Positions 16,530 through 24,933 of a stretch of 64,000 nucleotides of DNA are shown piece after piece (positions within the stretch are counted from its first letter, which is position 1; each line of letters opens with the position of its first letter). The notes beneath the pieces are model-generated. The model was not told the origin of the DNA. It did no database searches and worked only from the letters and a program-made list of their open reading frames with translations. Source of the stretch: Pseudoalteromonas ruthenica. Its GTDB lineage: Bacteria > Pseudomonadota > Gammaproteobacteria > Enterobacterales > Alteromonadaceae. Location of the stretch: positions 744,001 to 808,000 of the forward strand of contig NZ_CP023397.1 in the NCBI RefSeq assembly GCF_008808095.1. The letters are read 5' to 3'. Both the position numbers and the translations under genes were made by a program.

Positions 16530-17193
16530 ATTTCACCCGAACACACAGTTGTTAGAACAACATGTGCTTGGCGCATTGCCAGCTTCGCTGAGCGTGGCAA
16601 TTTCAGCTCACCTTGAGCTTTGCGATGACTGTTGCGACACCGTCGCAGCATTAGAGCAGCGCATTGGTGAACAAACGTTTACAGATGACGCCGGTGAGGA
16701 GCTCACTGGGTCACAAGAGCTGCTTGATGCGCAGATGAGCGCCATGCTCAGTGATATTACTGCAGATACAGACGTCGATGATTTTGCCATTCAAAGTGCA
16801 AAGCAAATATCCGTTGGTGATAGAAACATCACGTTACCACGTGCATTGAGTCATGTGGGCATGTCGAGATTTGTTCAGGCCGGCAAGCTCGCGCGTTCGC
16901 GCCTGGAGCTTGATGAGGGCAGTATCCGCACTAGCCTATTGTACATTGCTCCAGGGGGGACTATTCCCGAGCATACGCACACAGGTTTTGAGTTGACGCT
17001 ATTGCTTGATGGCACCTTTACCGACGAAGAAGGAGAGTATCAACCAGGCGATTTTATATGGCTTGATCATAAGCACGACCATACTCCTTACACCGAACAG
17101 GGGTGTTTGTGCTTGGCAGTAGTCAATAGTGCACTACACTTCAATAAAGGCTTAAGTAAATTGCTGAACCCCATTGGCGAGCTTATATATTAA
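16522..17193 (+). CDS. chrR: ChrR-type zinc anti-sigma factor with cupin sensor domain
   Basis: A 223-residue cytosolic anti-sigma factor. The zinc anti-sigma domain has ligands His5, His30, Cys34 and Cys37 (SAHLELCDDCCDTV), the same pattern as Rhodobacter ChrR shifted by one residue. The C-terminal cupin domain (about residues 110-210) carries the metal motif PEHTHTGFELTLLLDG and DHKHDHTP, with the His-X-His, Glu and His ligands needed for the singlet oxygen response in Rhodobacter. It holds the ECF factor inactive until singlet oxygen triggers release and turnover. It overlaps the sigma gene by 8 bases and the next gene by one base, so expression is tightly coupled. Confidence 0.92.
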   Translation: MIKFHPNTQLLEQHVLGALPASLSVAISAHLELCDDCCDTVAALEQRIGEQTFTDDAGEELTGSQELLDAQMSAMLSDITADTDVDDFAIQSAKQISVGDRNITLPRALSHVGMSRFVQAGKLARSRLELDEGSIRTSLLYIAPGGTIPEHTHTGFELTLLLDGTFTDEEGEYQPGDFIWLDHKHDHTPYTEQGCLCLAVVNSALHFNKGLSKLLNPIGELIY

Positions 17194-18143
17194 TGGATAA
17201 ATCGTTGAAAATAGGTATTAGCGCGTGTCTTACCGGCGAAAAAGTTCGCTTTGACTCTGGGCACAAGCGCTCTAACTTTTGCATGGATGAGCTGGCAAAG
17301 CACGTGCAGTATGTGCCTTTTTGTCCAGAAGTGGCAATTGGTTTACCCATTCCTAGGCCGACCATTCGCCAAGTGCGTAAAGACGACGTGATAACTGTGT
17401 GTCGCCCTGATGGCAGTGGCGAAGTTGGCAACGACCTTAAAAACTACGGGCAGCAGGTGGCACAGAATCAGGGCCAACACCTCGATGGGTTTATATTCTG
17501 TGCCAAAAGTCCTAGCTGTGGCATGGAACGAGTCAAAGTCTTTAATGAAGCTGGGACGGGCAATACATCAGAGGGTGTAGGCTTTTTCAGCGCCGAAATA
17601 ATGAAGGCTAATCCGCTACTCCCTTGTGAGGAAAATGGCCGACTTAATGACATGCACCTGCGCGAAAACTTTGTTATGCGTGTTTATGTTTATCATAGCT
17701 GGCGCAAGCTGCGTGAGTCAGGATTAAGCGCTCATCGGCTGACTACTTTTCACTCTTTGCATAAATACCTATTGATGAGTCACAACTATCAAGCGTACCG
17801 TGATTTAGGCCGGTTGCTCGGCAGTATCGAAGGGGATGACATCGAAGCTATTGCCGATGAGTATATCCTTGGCTTAATGAATGCGTTGAAAAAGCCTGCG
17901 TCGCGCAAAGCACATACTAATACCTTGATGCACTTGCAGGGGTATTTCAAACAGCACCTCGGTAAAGAGGAAAAGCAAGAATTACGTGCGGCAATCGAAG
18001 ACTACCGCCAGGGGCTTGTGCCTTTATATGTGCCGCTGACATTATTGCGTCACCACCTTACGGTGCACCCAAATCCCTATTTAGCGCAACAAGTCTACTT
18101 TAATCCCCACCCAAACGATTTAAAGCTGAGGTATGGTATTTAA
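17193..18143 (+). CDS. DUF523-DUF1722 fusion protein (YbgA family)
   Basis: A 316-residue protein with an N-terminal DUF523 domain (about 1-150: KIGISACLTGEKVRFDSGHK, CPEVAIGLPIPRP, CAKSPSCGMERV) and a C-terminal DUF1722 domain (about 190-310: YQAYRDLGRLLG). Conserved cysteines in ISACLTG, FCPEV and SPSCG suggest a metal or redox site. The biochemical function is unknown. Such genes very often stand beside photolyase genes in proteobacteria, as here, where phr follows immediately. Start ATG overlaps the chrR stop by one base. Confidence 0.88.
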   Translation: MDKSLKIGISACLTGEKVRFDSGHKRSNFCMDELAKHVQYVPFCPEVAIGLPIPRPTIRQVRKDDVITVCRPDGSGEVGNDLKNYGQQVAQNQGQHLDGFIFCAKSPSCGMERVKVFNEAGTGNTSEGVGFFSAEIMKANPLLPCEENGRLNDMHLRENFVMRVYVYHSWRKLRESGLSAHRLTTFHSLHKYLLMSHNYQAYRDLGRLLGSIEGDDIEAIADEYILGLMNALKKPASRKAHTNTLMHLQGYFKQHLGKEEKQELRAAIEDYRQGLVPLYVPLTLLRHHLTVHPNPYLAQQVYFNPHPNDLKLRYGI

Positions 18144-19529
18144 ATGAGTTCATTGTTCTGGTTTCGGCGCGACTTGCGCCTTTATGCAAACGAAGCTTTA
18201 ATTGAAGCATTAAACAACGGCGCAAAAGACGCCGTTTTCTTTGTCTGCGAGAAACAGTGGCAACGGCACGACATGGCGCCCATTCAACGGGATCTCATGC
18301 TGCGACGTGTCGATTATTTGGGTCAGCGCCTGAGTGAGCACGGTATTCGCTTGCACGTATTGGATGTTGATGAATTTAGTGACATACCCGCATCGTTACA
18401 AGGGTTATGTAACAGCTTGAGCGTCAAGCATGTTTATGCCAACCGCGAATATGAAGTGAATGAACGCCAGCGTGACAGCCAATGTGCGCAATTAGCTCTT
18501 GAGTTTCATTGGTTTGATGGCGATGTAATTGCCCCGCCAGGCTCGGTGTGTACAAAAAGCGGTGACATGTTTCGCGTGTTTACCCCATTTAAGCGTCAAT
18601 GGCTAAAGCAGTATGAGCAAAGCCACTTTTCATTGCCGTCATGGCCGTCGTTACATAACGCGATAAAGTGGCAGACGCCTCGTTGTTTGCAAAGTGACGG
18701 TGAATCGCAAAAATGGCCGGTTGATGATGATTCACTTAGCGCGATTGTTGAGCGCTTTATTGACGATAAGCTCACCACTTATGAACAGCAGCGAGACTTT
18801 CCAGCGATTAAAGGCACCTCCGGGTTGAGCCCATACTTGGCACTTGGAATAATCAGCGTTAAACAACTGCTCGTTAACGTACAGCAGCGCCACCCTGATA
18901 TTTTGCAAAGCGCAAAAAGTAACCTCTTTAGTTGGGTCAACGAACTGATTTGGCGAGAATTTTATCGCCATCTTATTGTTGCTTATCCGCGTTTATGCAA
19001 ACACGCTAACTTTAACGCCAAGTACGACGCCGTGAAATGGCGTGAAAGCGATAAAGATTTTAACGCTTGGTGCGAAGGAAGAACGGGTTACCCTCTGGTG
19101 GATGCAGCAATGCGACAATTAGTGCAAACAGGGTGGATGCACAATCGCCTACGTATGGTGGTGGCAAGCTTTCTGACCAAGCATTTACTCATCGATTGGC
19201 GCGCTGGTGAGCAGTTTTTTATGCGTCACCTGATTGATGGTGACTTGGCGTCAAACAATGGTGGATGGCAATGGGCGGCAAGCACCGGCTGTGACGCGCA
19301 GCCTTACTTTCGTATTTTTAACCCGATAACGCAAAGTGAACGTTTTGATCCAGATGGCGAATTCATCCGTAAGTACCTACCAGAGTTAGAAAAAGTGCCT
19401 GCTAAGCAGATCCACTTTCCGCACCAATATCTAGCAGCAACTCAAAGCAACAGGTATTGGCCAGCGATAGTTGATCATAAAGCGGCACGCGAACGTGCCT
19501 TAGCACGATTTAAGGTGGACGATGAATAA
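18144..19529 (+). CDS. phrB: Deoxyribodipyrimidine photolyase (class I CPD)
   Basis: A 461-residue flavoenzyme close to E. coli PhrB in length. The N-terminal antenna-binding domain opens LFWFRRDLRLYANEAL. The C-terminal FAD-binding domain contains WVNELIWREFYRHLI, GRTGYPLVDAAMRQL, the FAD and lesion region GWMHNRLRMVVASFLTKHLL, and DLASNNGGWQWAASTG with the electron-transfer tryptophans. It splits cyclobutane pyrimidine dimers using blue light. It begins immediately after the DUF523 stop and overlaps the next gene by 8 bases. Its position behind an ECF-ChrR pair ties DNA photorepair to the singlet oxygen response. Confidence 0.95.
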   Translation: MSSLFWFRRDLRLYANEALIEALNNGAKDAVFFVCEKQWQRHDMAPIQRDLMLRRVDYLGQRLSEHGIRLHVLDVDEFSDIPASLQGLCNSLSVKHVYANREYEVNERQRDSQCAQLALEFHWFDGDVIAPPGSVCTKSGDMFRVFTPFKRQWLKQYEQSHFSLPSWPSLHNAIKWQTPRCLQSDGESQKWPVDDDSLSAIVERFIDDKLTTYEQQRDFPAIKGTSGLSPYLALGIISVKQLLVNVQQRHPDILQSAKSNLFSWVNELIWREFYRHLIVAYPRLCKHANFNAKYDAVKWRESDKDFNAWCEGRTGYPLVDAAMRQLVQTGWMHNRLRMVVASFLTKHLLIDWRAGEQFFMRHLIDGDLASNNGGWQWAASTGCDAQPYFRIFNPITQSERFDPDGEFIRKYLPELEKVPAKQIHFPHQYLAATQSNRYWPAIVDHKAARERALARFKVDDE

Positions 19530-19947
19530 CGCGCTTGAGCAATTTGTGTCAGTTTATCAGCGTTTGGATAAGCATAACCTAGACTTGCTGCATGAAGTTT
19601 ATGGCGAAGCCATTCATTTCCAAGACCCCCTTCATGAAGTTAAAGGGTTGCAACAACTAAGGCGATATTTCGCCAACATGTATGCCAATGTTAATCACTG
19701 CACATTTGATATTAGCCAACAATTTGCTTTTGATAATCATGCATTCTTGTATTGGACCATGCGCTTTTCACACCCCAAGTTAAATGGTGGCAATGAGGTC
19801 TCGGTTGCAGGGCACAGCTTTTTGCAATTTGATCAAGGCAAAGTCATCCACCATCGCGATTACTTTGATGTAGGCGCTATGTTATACCGACATATCCCTT
19901 TGCTTGGCAAAGTAATCAAGCTCGTTGACAACAAAGCAGGGAGTTAG
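19522..19947 (+). CDS. SnoaL/NTF2-like protein
   Basis: A 141-residue single-domain protein of the SnoaL-like NTF2 fold: N-terminal helix, then a cone of beta strands with IHFQDPLHEVKG and GHSFLQFDQGKVIHHRDYFD, the latter being the usual SnoaL signature. Family members are ketosteroid isomerase-like enzymes or ligand carriers; the substrate here is unknown. It overlaps the photolyase gene by 8 bases and is followed three bases later by the SDR gene, consistent with a step or carrier in the lipid-modifying branch of the cluster. Confidence 0.82.
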   Translation: MNNALEQFVSVYQRLDKHNLDLLHEVYGEAIHFQDPLHEVKGLQQLRRYFANMYANVNHCTFDISQQFAFDNHAFLYWTMRFSHPKLNGGNEVSVAGHSFLQFDQGKVIHHRDYFDVGAMLYRHIPLLGKVIKLVDNKAGS

Positions 19948-19950
19948 GCT

Positions 19951-20667
19951 ATGAAAGTATTAATCACAGGGGCAACATCGGGTATCGGTGAAGCTCTGGC
20001 TAAGCGCTATGCGCAGCAACACGATGTTATAGCGTGTGGGCGAGACGAACAAAAGCTTAAAGAGTTAGAAGACAGCCAAGGCCAAGGGCATATAAAAGGG
20101 TTATCGTTTGATGTCACCGAATTAGAGGCTATAAAATCAGCCACCACCGACATAGACGAGCTTGACTTGGTGGTGCTCAACGCCGGTAACTGCGAATACG
20201 TTGATGATGCGCGTCATTTTGACAGTGCATTGTTCGAGCGCGTTATTACCATCAACCTTCTGAGCCTTGGTTATTGCCTTGAGGCGCTGTTGCCGAAACT
20301 TAAATCCGGTGCCCACCTCGCCATTGTCTCCTCCAGTGTCACATATTTACCACTGACGCGGAGCGAGGCATATGGCGCATCGAAATCAGGCGCGACTTAT
20401 TTGGCAAAATCCCTGGCTGTGGATCTCAAAGACATTGACGTGAGCGTTATCCACCCAGGTTTTGTGAAAACGCCATTGACCGATAACAATGATTTCCCTA
20501 TGCCCATGGCCGTCAGTGCAGAGCAAGCCGCTGAATACATGTATAAGGGGCTGCAAAAACGGCGCAAAGAGATTCATTTTCCAAAAAGATTCACATTTAT
20601 TTTAAAACTGCTGCGCGTGCTACCTTGGCCGCTGTGGCGCAAAATTGCAAAAGGAATGGTGCGGTGA
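19951..20667 (+). CDS. Short-chain dehydrogenase/reductase
   Basis: A 238-residue classical SDR. The cofactor motif TGATSGIGEALAK is at the N-terminus, NAG in LVVLNAGNCEY follows at about residue 75, Ser of IVSSSVTYLP and the YxxxK pair in YGASKSG form the catalytic triad, and VSVIHPGFVKT is the usual PG motif. It belongs to the conserved SDR-amine oxidase-DUF1365-Cfa block seen with ChrR systems and probably acts on a modified fatty acyl or lipid intermediate, but the substrate is not shown. The next gene starts in its last codons (GTGA overlap). Confidence 0.88.
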   Translation: MKVLITGATSGIGEALAKRYAQQHDVIACGRDEQKLKELEDSQGQGHIKGLSFDVTELEAIKSATTDIDELDLVVLNAGNCEYVDDARHFDSALFERVITINLLSLGYCLEALLPKLKSGAHLAIVSSSVTYLPLTRSEAYGASKSGATYLAKSLAVDLKDIDVSVIHPGFVKTPLTDNNDFPMPMAVSAEQAAEYMYKGLQKRRKEIHFPKRFTFILKLLRVLPWPLWRKIAKGMVR

Positions 20668-21920
20668 AGAAAATCGCAGTAATAGGTAGTGGTATCGCGG
20701 GCCTCAGTAGTGCCTATTTGTTGAGCAAAAAGTATCATGTTGATGTTTTCGAAAAGAACGATTACATCGGTGGGCACACCGCCACAGTGGATGTTGAGGT
20801 CGGCGGACAGCAACACAGCGTCGATACTGGTTTTATTGTTTTTAATGATCGCACCTACCCGCGTTTTGAAAAGTTGCTCGCTGAAATTGGCATAGGTCGC
20901 AAGCCTACACAAATGAGCTTTAGCGTGCACAACGTGGACACAGGCTTTGAATACAATGGCCATACATTGACCACTTTGTTTGCTCAGCGTCGCAATCTAT
21001 TGCGACCGAAGTTTTGGCATTTGTTGTGGCAAATAGTCCGTTTCAACCGGTTGTGTAAGGACCTTTATCACAGCGGCGAATATGAACAAGGCGACACCTT
21101 AGGTCGCTTCCTTGATAGGCATGGGTTTAACGATTTCTTCTGCAATCATTATATTTTGCCTATGGGGGCGGCGATTTGGTCAACGTCGATCAAAAAGATG
21201 CAAGACTTTGGCATCGAGTTCTTCATCCGCTTCTTTTACAACCATGGCCTGTTAGATATTACTAATCGCCCGCAGTGGTATGTGATCCCAGGCGGTTCTC
21301 GTGAATACATCGGTCCGCTAACGAAACCCTTTAAAGACAATATCTATCTAAATGCGAACATAGAAAAGGTGTTTAGGCACCCAGATGGCGTGACGATTCA
21401 TATGCAAGGCGGCGAGATTTACCATTATGACGCGGTGGTGTTTGCGTGCCACTCCGATCAGGCCCTTGCGTTGTTAGGCGATGCCACCGAAAGCGAGCAG
21501 CAAGTGCTGGGCGCGATGCCTTATACTGCCAACTCTGTTGTTCTACATACTGATACTAGCTTGTTACCTGAGCGTCGTGCAGCGTGGGCGAGCTGGAATT
21601 ATCGCCTTGATAACAACACTGAGCAAGCCGCAGTTGTCACTTATCAAATGAATATCCTCCAAGGTTTGCACAGCAACCCACCGTTGTGTGTGACTCTTAA
21701 TTGTGATGAGGCTATTGATGATAGTAAGGTGTTGCGCCGTTTCACGTATCATCACCCTGTATTCAATAGCGACAGCATCGCCGCGCAACAACGCCGAGAT
21801 GAGGTTAATCTCGCAGCCACTTACTATTGCGGCGCATACTGGTACAACGGTTTTCACGAAGATGGCGTGCGCAGTGCTGTAGATGTAGCCAAAGCGCTAG
21901 GGGTCGACTTTGAGCACTGA
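20664..21920 (+). CDS. FAD-dependent NAD(P)-binding amine oxidase-like protein
   Basis: A 418-residue flavoprotein. The Rossmann motif is IAVIGSGIAGLSSAYLL at residues 4-20, with GGHTATV shortly after, and a C-terminal flavin-binding stretch. The GTG start at 20664 overlaps the SDR stop and has AAAGGA upstream; the longer open frame lacks such a site. It resembles the amine oxidase family protein encoded with a Cfa homologue in the Rhodobacter RpoE-ChrR regulon, where neighbouring genes have been linked to furan-type fatty acid formation and to ChrR turnover. Its exact reaction here is inferred to be oxidation of a fatty acyl group. It overlaps the DUF1365 gene by 11 bases. Confidence 0.88.
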   Translation: MKKIAVIGSGIAGLSSAYLLSKKYHVDVFEKNDYIGGHTATVDVEVGGQQHSVDTGFIVFNDRTYPRFEKLLAEIGIGRKPTQMSFSVHNVDTGFEYNGHTLTTLFAQRRNLLRPKFWHLLWQIVRFNRLCKDLYHSGEYEQGDTLGRFLDRHGFNDFFCNHYILPMGAAIWSTSIKKMQDFGIEFFIRFFYNHGLLDITNRPQWYVIPGGSREYIGPLTKPFKDNIYLNANIEKVFRHPDGVTIHMQGGEIYHYDAVVFACHSDQALALLGDATESEQQVLGAMPYTANSVVLHTDTSLLPERRAAWASWNYRLDNNTEQAAVVTYQMNILQGLHSNPPLCVTLNCDEAIDDSKVLRRFTYHHPVFNSDSIAAQQRRDEVNLAATYYCGAYWYNGFHEDGVRSAVDVAKALGVDFEH

Positions 21921-22680
21921 AGCCGTGCAGGAACCGCTACTGACCCAAGGGTGCGCGATCATGCTTGGCGATGTGCGTCATCGGCGTTTTGAGCCCGTTT
22001 ATCATGGTTTTAATTACCCACTGTATATGATGTGGGTTGATACTCAGCACCCAGAGCAGCTTGATGGCATACACCCTTTGGTTGGGACGCATGGCTGGAA
22101 GGTGCTGCGGTTTAACCAAGGCGATTACTTGCGTGATGAACACGGCTCGCTGTTTGAACGCGCTGTGCTTAAAGCACAGCAACTGGGCGTAGAGCAAGAG
22201 ATAGCCCAAGTTTACATGTTGGTGCAGCTGCGCTGTTGCGGTATTTACTTTTCTCCGGCCAATTTTTACTTTTATCGTTATCGTGGTGACAGCGATTTCA
22301 GTGTCATGGTTGCCGAAGTGAGTAATACTCCTTGGAATGAGCGTCATTATTATTTAGTTGATTTACAAACTAAAGTGAACTTTAAAAAGCAGTTTCACGT
22401 ATCGCCTTTTATGAATTTGGATATGCATTACCATTGGCGAGTGAAAGCCAAAAACCGGGCGATGCTTATCCATATTGAGAACAAACGCCAGCGGCAGAAA
22501 TTATTTGATGCCACCATGCGATTGCAACATCAAGGGTTAGAGCGTCGTGCGTTCACTAAGGTGTTGCGGCGTTTTCCTATAATGACACTGAGTGTCATGC
22601 GCGGGATATACTGGCAAGCATTAAGGTTATTGTTAAAGCGTGTGCCGTTTTACGCTCACCCAGGAAAGAAAGATGGATAG
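21910..22680 (+). CDS. DUF1365 family protein
   Basis: A 256-residue DUF1365 protein, recognised by GDVRHRRFEPVYHGFNYPLYMM near the N-terminus (key part RHRRF...HGFNYPLY) and the later FKKQFHVSPFMNLDMHYHW. The family is almost always encoded between an amine oxidase-like flavoprotein and a Cfa-like methyltransferase, as here. Its reaction is not established. The TTG start at 21910 has AGGGG upstream; ATG 21961 is an alternative that would drop 17 residues. It overlaps its neighbours on both sides, so it is fully inside the operon. Confidence 0.87.
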   Translation: MSTEAVQEPLLTQGCAIMLGDVRHRRFEPVYHGFNYPLYMMWVDTQHPEQLDGIHPLVGTHGWKVLRFNQGDYLRDEHGSLFERAVLKAQQLGVEQEIAQVYMLVQLRCCGIYFSPANFYFYRYRGDSDFSVMVAEVSNTPWNERHYYLVDLQTKVNFKKQFHVSPFMNLDMHYHWRVKAKNRAMLIHIENKRQRQKLFDATMRLQHQGLERRAFTKVLRRFPIMTLSVMRGIYWQALRLLLKRVPFYAHPGKKDG

Positions 22681-23935
22681 AGTTACCCAAGTAGAAGCAA
22701 AAAAATCAATCAGTTGGAAGTCTCAGATCGCTAAACGCTTTGTCTTGGCAGCAATGAGAACCTTAGAACACGGCTATGTAGAAATGCATTTTCGTGATCA
22801 GAGCTATCAGTTTGGTAATAACACCTCTTCGCTTAGAGCTCGTGTGGATATAAGCGATGCGCGTATGTTCGATGCGTTTGCCTTTGGCGGCAGTATTGGT
22901 GCGGCGGAGTCCTTTATCGATGGCCATTGGCAATGCGATAACTTGACTGCCTTGGTGGAGATTTTTGTTCTCAATCAAGACCAGCTCGATGAATTTGAAG
23001 GCCGCTTCGCCTTTTTCAGCGCAATCGCATACCGACTCAAGCATTTGCGTAATCGTAACAGCACGCAAGGCTCCAAAAGAAACATTGTTGCTCATTATGA
23101 CTTGGGCAATGAATTATACGAGTCGTTCTTAAGTGATGAAATGCTTTACTCCTGTGCCGTTTATCCTCAAGCAGATGCAACCCTTGAGCAAGCGCAGGCA
23201 CATAAATTAAAACTGATATGCGAGCGTGTACAGTTGGCCGATGGCGACCAGGTTGTCGAGATTGGCACAGGGTGGGGCGCCTTTGCTATCTATGCCGCTA
23301 CCCACTATGATGTCCATGTAACGACTACAACCATCTCAGATCAACAACATGCCTATGTGCAGCAAAAAATCGCGCAGCACGGCTTAGAAGATAAAATTAC
23401 CCTATTAAAGAAAGACTACCGACTGCTTGAAGGACACTACGACAAGCTTGTCTCTATAGAAATGATTGAGGCGGTAGGTCATGAGTACCTCGGTGAGTTC
23501 TTCAGCAAATGCAACAGCCTTCTAAAGCCCAGTGGTGCCATGCTTATTCAGGCTATCACCATTAATGACCAGCGCTACAGTAAATACGTAAAAGAAACTG
23601 ACTTTATTCAACAGTACATCTTCCCTGGCGGGTGTTTGGTGTGTGTTGATGAAATGAGTAAGCATTTGCGTAAAAACACAGACCTGGTCATGCATGAATT
23701 ACATGATATTGGCCTTCATTATGCTCGGACGTTAGCTGATTGGCGCGCTCGCTTTGAAAAGGCGTGGCCGCAATTGCAAGGAGCTAAATTCAACAGCGCC
23801 TTCTATCGCCTTTGGTTGTATTATCTGGCTTATTGCGAAGGGGCATTTCGCCAGCGGGCAATTAGCACTGTGCATTTAAGTGCGCGTAAGCAAGGCTTCA
23901 ACGGTGGTGATGATCATGTGGCGCTTAGCTACTAA
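22673..23935 (+). CDS. cfa: Cyclopropane-fatty-acyl-phospholipid synthase family methyltransferase
   Basis: A 420-residue SAM-dependent enzyme. The SAM motif VVEIGTGWGAFAIYAA is at about residue 195; NIVAHYDLGNELYESFLSDE, MLYSCAVY, SIEMIEAVGHEYL and IFPGGCLV are all Cfa-family signatures. It transfers a methylene or methyl group to unsaturated acyl chains of membrane phospholipids. In ECF-ChrR regulons Cfa homologues protect membranes or start furan fatty acid synthesis. ATG 22673 follows AGGAAAG and overlaps the DUF1365 stop by 8 bases. An intrinsic terminator begins 14 bases after its stop, so this may be the last gene of the main transcript. Confidence 0.92.
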   Translation: MDRVTQVEAKKSISWKSQIAKRFVLAAMRTLEHGYVEMHFRDQSYQFGNNTSSLRARVDISDARMFDAFAFGGSIGAAESFIDGHWQCDNLTALVEIFVLNQDQLDEFEGRFAFFSAIAYRLKHLRNRNSTQGSKRNIVAHYDLGNELYESFLSDEMLYSCAVYPQADATLEQAQAHKLKLICERVQLADGDQVVEIGTGWGAFAIYAATHYDVHVTTTTISDQQHAYVQQKIAQHGLEDKITLLKKDYRLLEGHYDKLVSIEMIEAVGHEYLGEFFSKCNSLLKPSGAMLIQAITINDQRYSKYVKETDFIQQYIFPGGCLVCVDEMSKHLRKNTDLVMHELHDIGLHYARTLADWRARFEKAWPQLQGAKFNSAFYRLWLYYLAYCEGAFRQRAISTVHLSARKQGFNGGDDHVALSY

Positions 23936-24413
23936 TTTTGTTTTGTTTCAAAGCTGCTGGTGGGCAGCTTTTTTTTGGCAAAACGATGCGTTGCCAATGA
24001 TGGCGGCGCTGATTGTGATGATGCTTGCGCTCTCTGATAAGCGCAAGCAAGACATACTGTTACTTGCCAGTCTCCCCATTGCTTTATTACTCGAAACGAG
24101 TGCTGCGCAATTTGCACTACTGCAATTCGAAGGTGCTTGGATACCCTGGTGGCTCGTCTTATTATGGGTTTCCCTTCTGCTAACTATCAATCATTCATTG
24201 CGGTTCATTACGCGATTGCCGTTGTGGCAATGCTTTGTCTTGTGCTGGGTGTGTGCACCATTTAGCTACCTAGGTGCTGCTCGCTTTGACGTGCTGTCAA
24301 CGCCCTTGCCTTGGTGGCAATTCTACCTTGTATATGGGCTGCTCTGGGCCAGTGCTTTTACCGTGATTATTGTGATCAATCGCCTTGCAGGGCGCGTAGA
24401 AGATAATACCTAG
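23910..24413 (+). CDS. DUF2878 family membrane protein
   Basis: A 167-residue membrane protein with about five hydrophobic segments, matching DUF2878 (short, Trp-rich helices such as SCWWAAFFWQND and WIPWWLVLLWV). The start is taken as ATG 23910, 26 bases inside cfa; ATG 23916 is also possible. No function is known for the family, though it is regularly found in this gene cluster. A strong terminator-like hairpin lies within codons 14-23, so expression from the main promoter may require readthrough. A candidate ECF promoter for the next genes lies within its 3' end. Confidence 0.78.
   Translation: MIMWRLATNFVLFQSCWWAAFFWQNDALPMMAALIVMMLALSDKRKQDILLLASLPIALLLETSAAQFALLQFEGAWIPWWLVLLWVSLLLTINHSLRFITRLPLWQCFVLCWVCAPFSYLGAARFDVLSTPLPWWQFYLVYGLLWASAFTVIIVINRLAGRVEDNT
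23950..23976 (+). terminator. Intrinsic terminator inside the 5' part of DUF2878
   Basis: AAAGCTGC-TGGTGG-GCAGCTTT makes an 8-bp stem with a 6-base loop followed by a run of eight T. It is a canonical Rho-independent terminator, 15 bases after the cfa stop but 40 bases inside the translated DUF2878 frame. Confidence 0.7.
24373..24398 (+). promoter_or_regulatory. Candidate internal ECF promoter for the chalcone-isomerase-like/DUF3833 pair
   Basis: TGATC (24373-24377) and CGTA (24395-24398) with a 17-base spacer, the same layout as the promoters at 15194 and 15813. It ends 34 bases before the ATG at 24433 and lies in the last codons of DUF2878. Confidence 0.6.
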
Positions 24414-24432
24414 TTATTACGGATGATTTTTC

Positions 24433-24933
24433 ATGAAATACCTTCCTATCATTATGGCATTGACCCTGGGTGGTATGGCGCCATCACCGGCGTGGTCACA
24501 GGTCTCCTTCAAGGCGGTTGGTGAAGGGGTTATGAGCTATATGTTCTGGGACCTATACCGCGCTAAGTTAGCAACGACCGATGGCGACTACCAAGCCGGA
24601 GAGCATCCAGTGCGCTTGACCCTCACTTATCTCAGAGATATAGAAGCTAGCGACATCGTCAAAGCTACATTTGACCAGTGGCGACACCTTGATAAGGCGC
24701 AGTACGTCAGTGAATATGGCGATACGTTACAAGGCTTATGGCCGGATATCACAGAAGGGGATTCATTGGCTTTTGAGACCAATGAGCAGGGCGTTGGTAC
24801 TTTTTATTATAACGGTGAAAAGTTACAAACCATCGAGCAACAGGCTTTTAGCGAAGCGTTTTTGGCAATATGGTTGTCGCCGAACACCAGCGAGCCAAAA
24901 CTACGTCAGAAGTTAATAGGAGCAAGTGAATGA
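24433..24933 (+). CDS. Chalcone isomerase-like domain protein, exported
   Basis: A 166-residue protein with a signal peptide (about residues 1-22, ending AWS) and a chalcone isomerase-like fold: VSFKAVGEGVMSYMFWDLYR, LTLTYLRDIEASDIVKATF and GTFYYNGEKLQ. Bacterial members are not flavonoid enzymes; the plant relatives include fatty-acid-binding proteins, so binding of a modified fatty acid in the periplasm is a reasonable inference. It has its own candidate ECF promoter and overlaps the DUF3833 start by four bases (ATGA). Confidence 0.83.
   Translation: MKYLPIIMALTLGGMAPSPAWSQVSFKAVGEGVMSYMFWDLYRAKLATTDGDYQAGEHPVRLTLTYLRDIEASDIVKATFDQWRHLDKAQYVSEYGDTLQGLWPDITEGDSLAFETNEQGVGTFYYNGEKLQTIEQQAFSEAFLAIWLSPNTSEPKLRQKLIGASE

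Noticed and set aside
20574..20963. 129-codon antisense frame over the SDR/amine oxidase junction
   Set aside because: It is a shadow frame of two overlapping real genes without a start signal.
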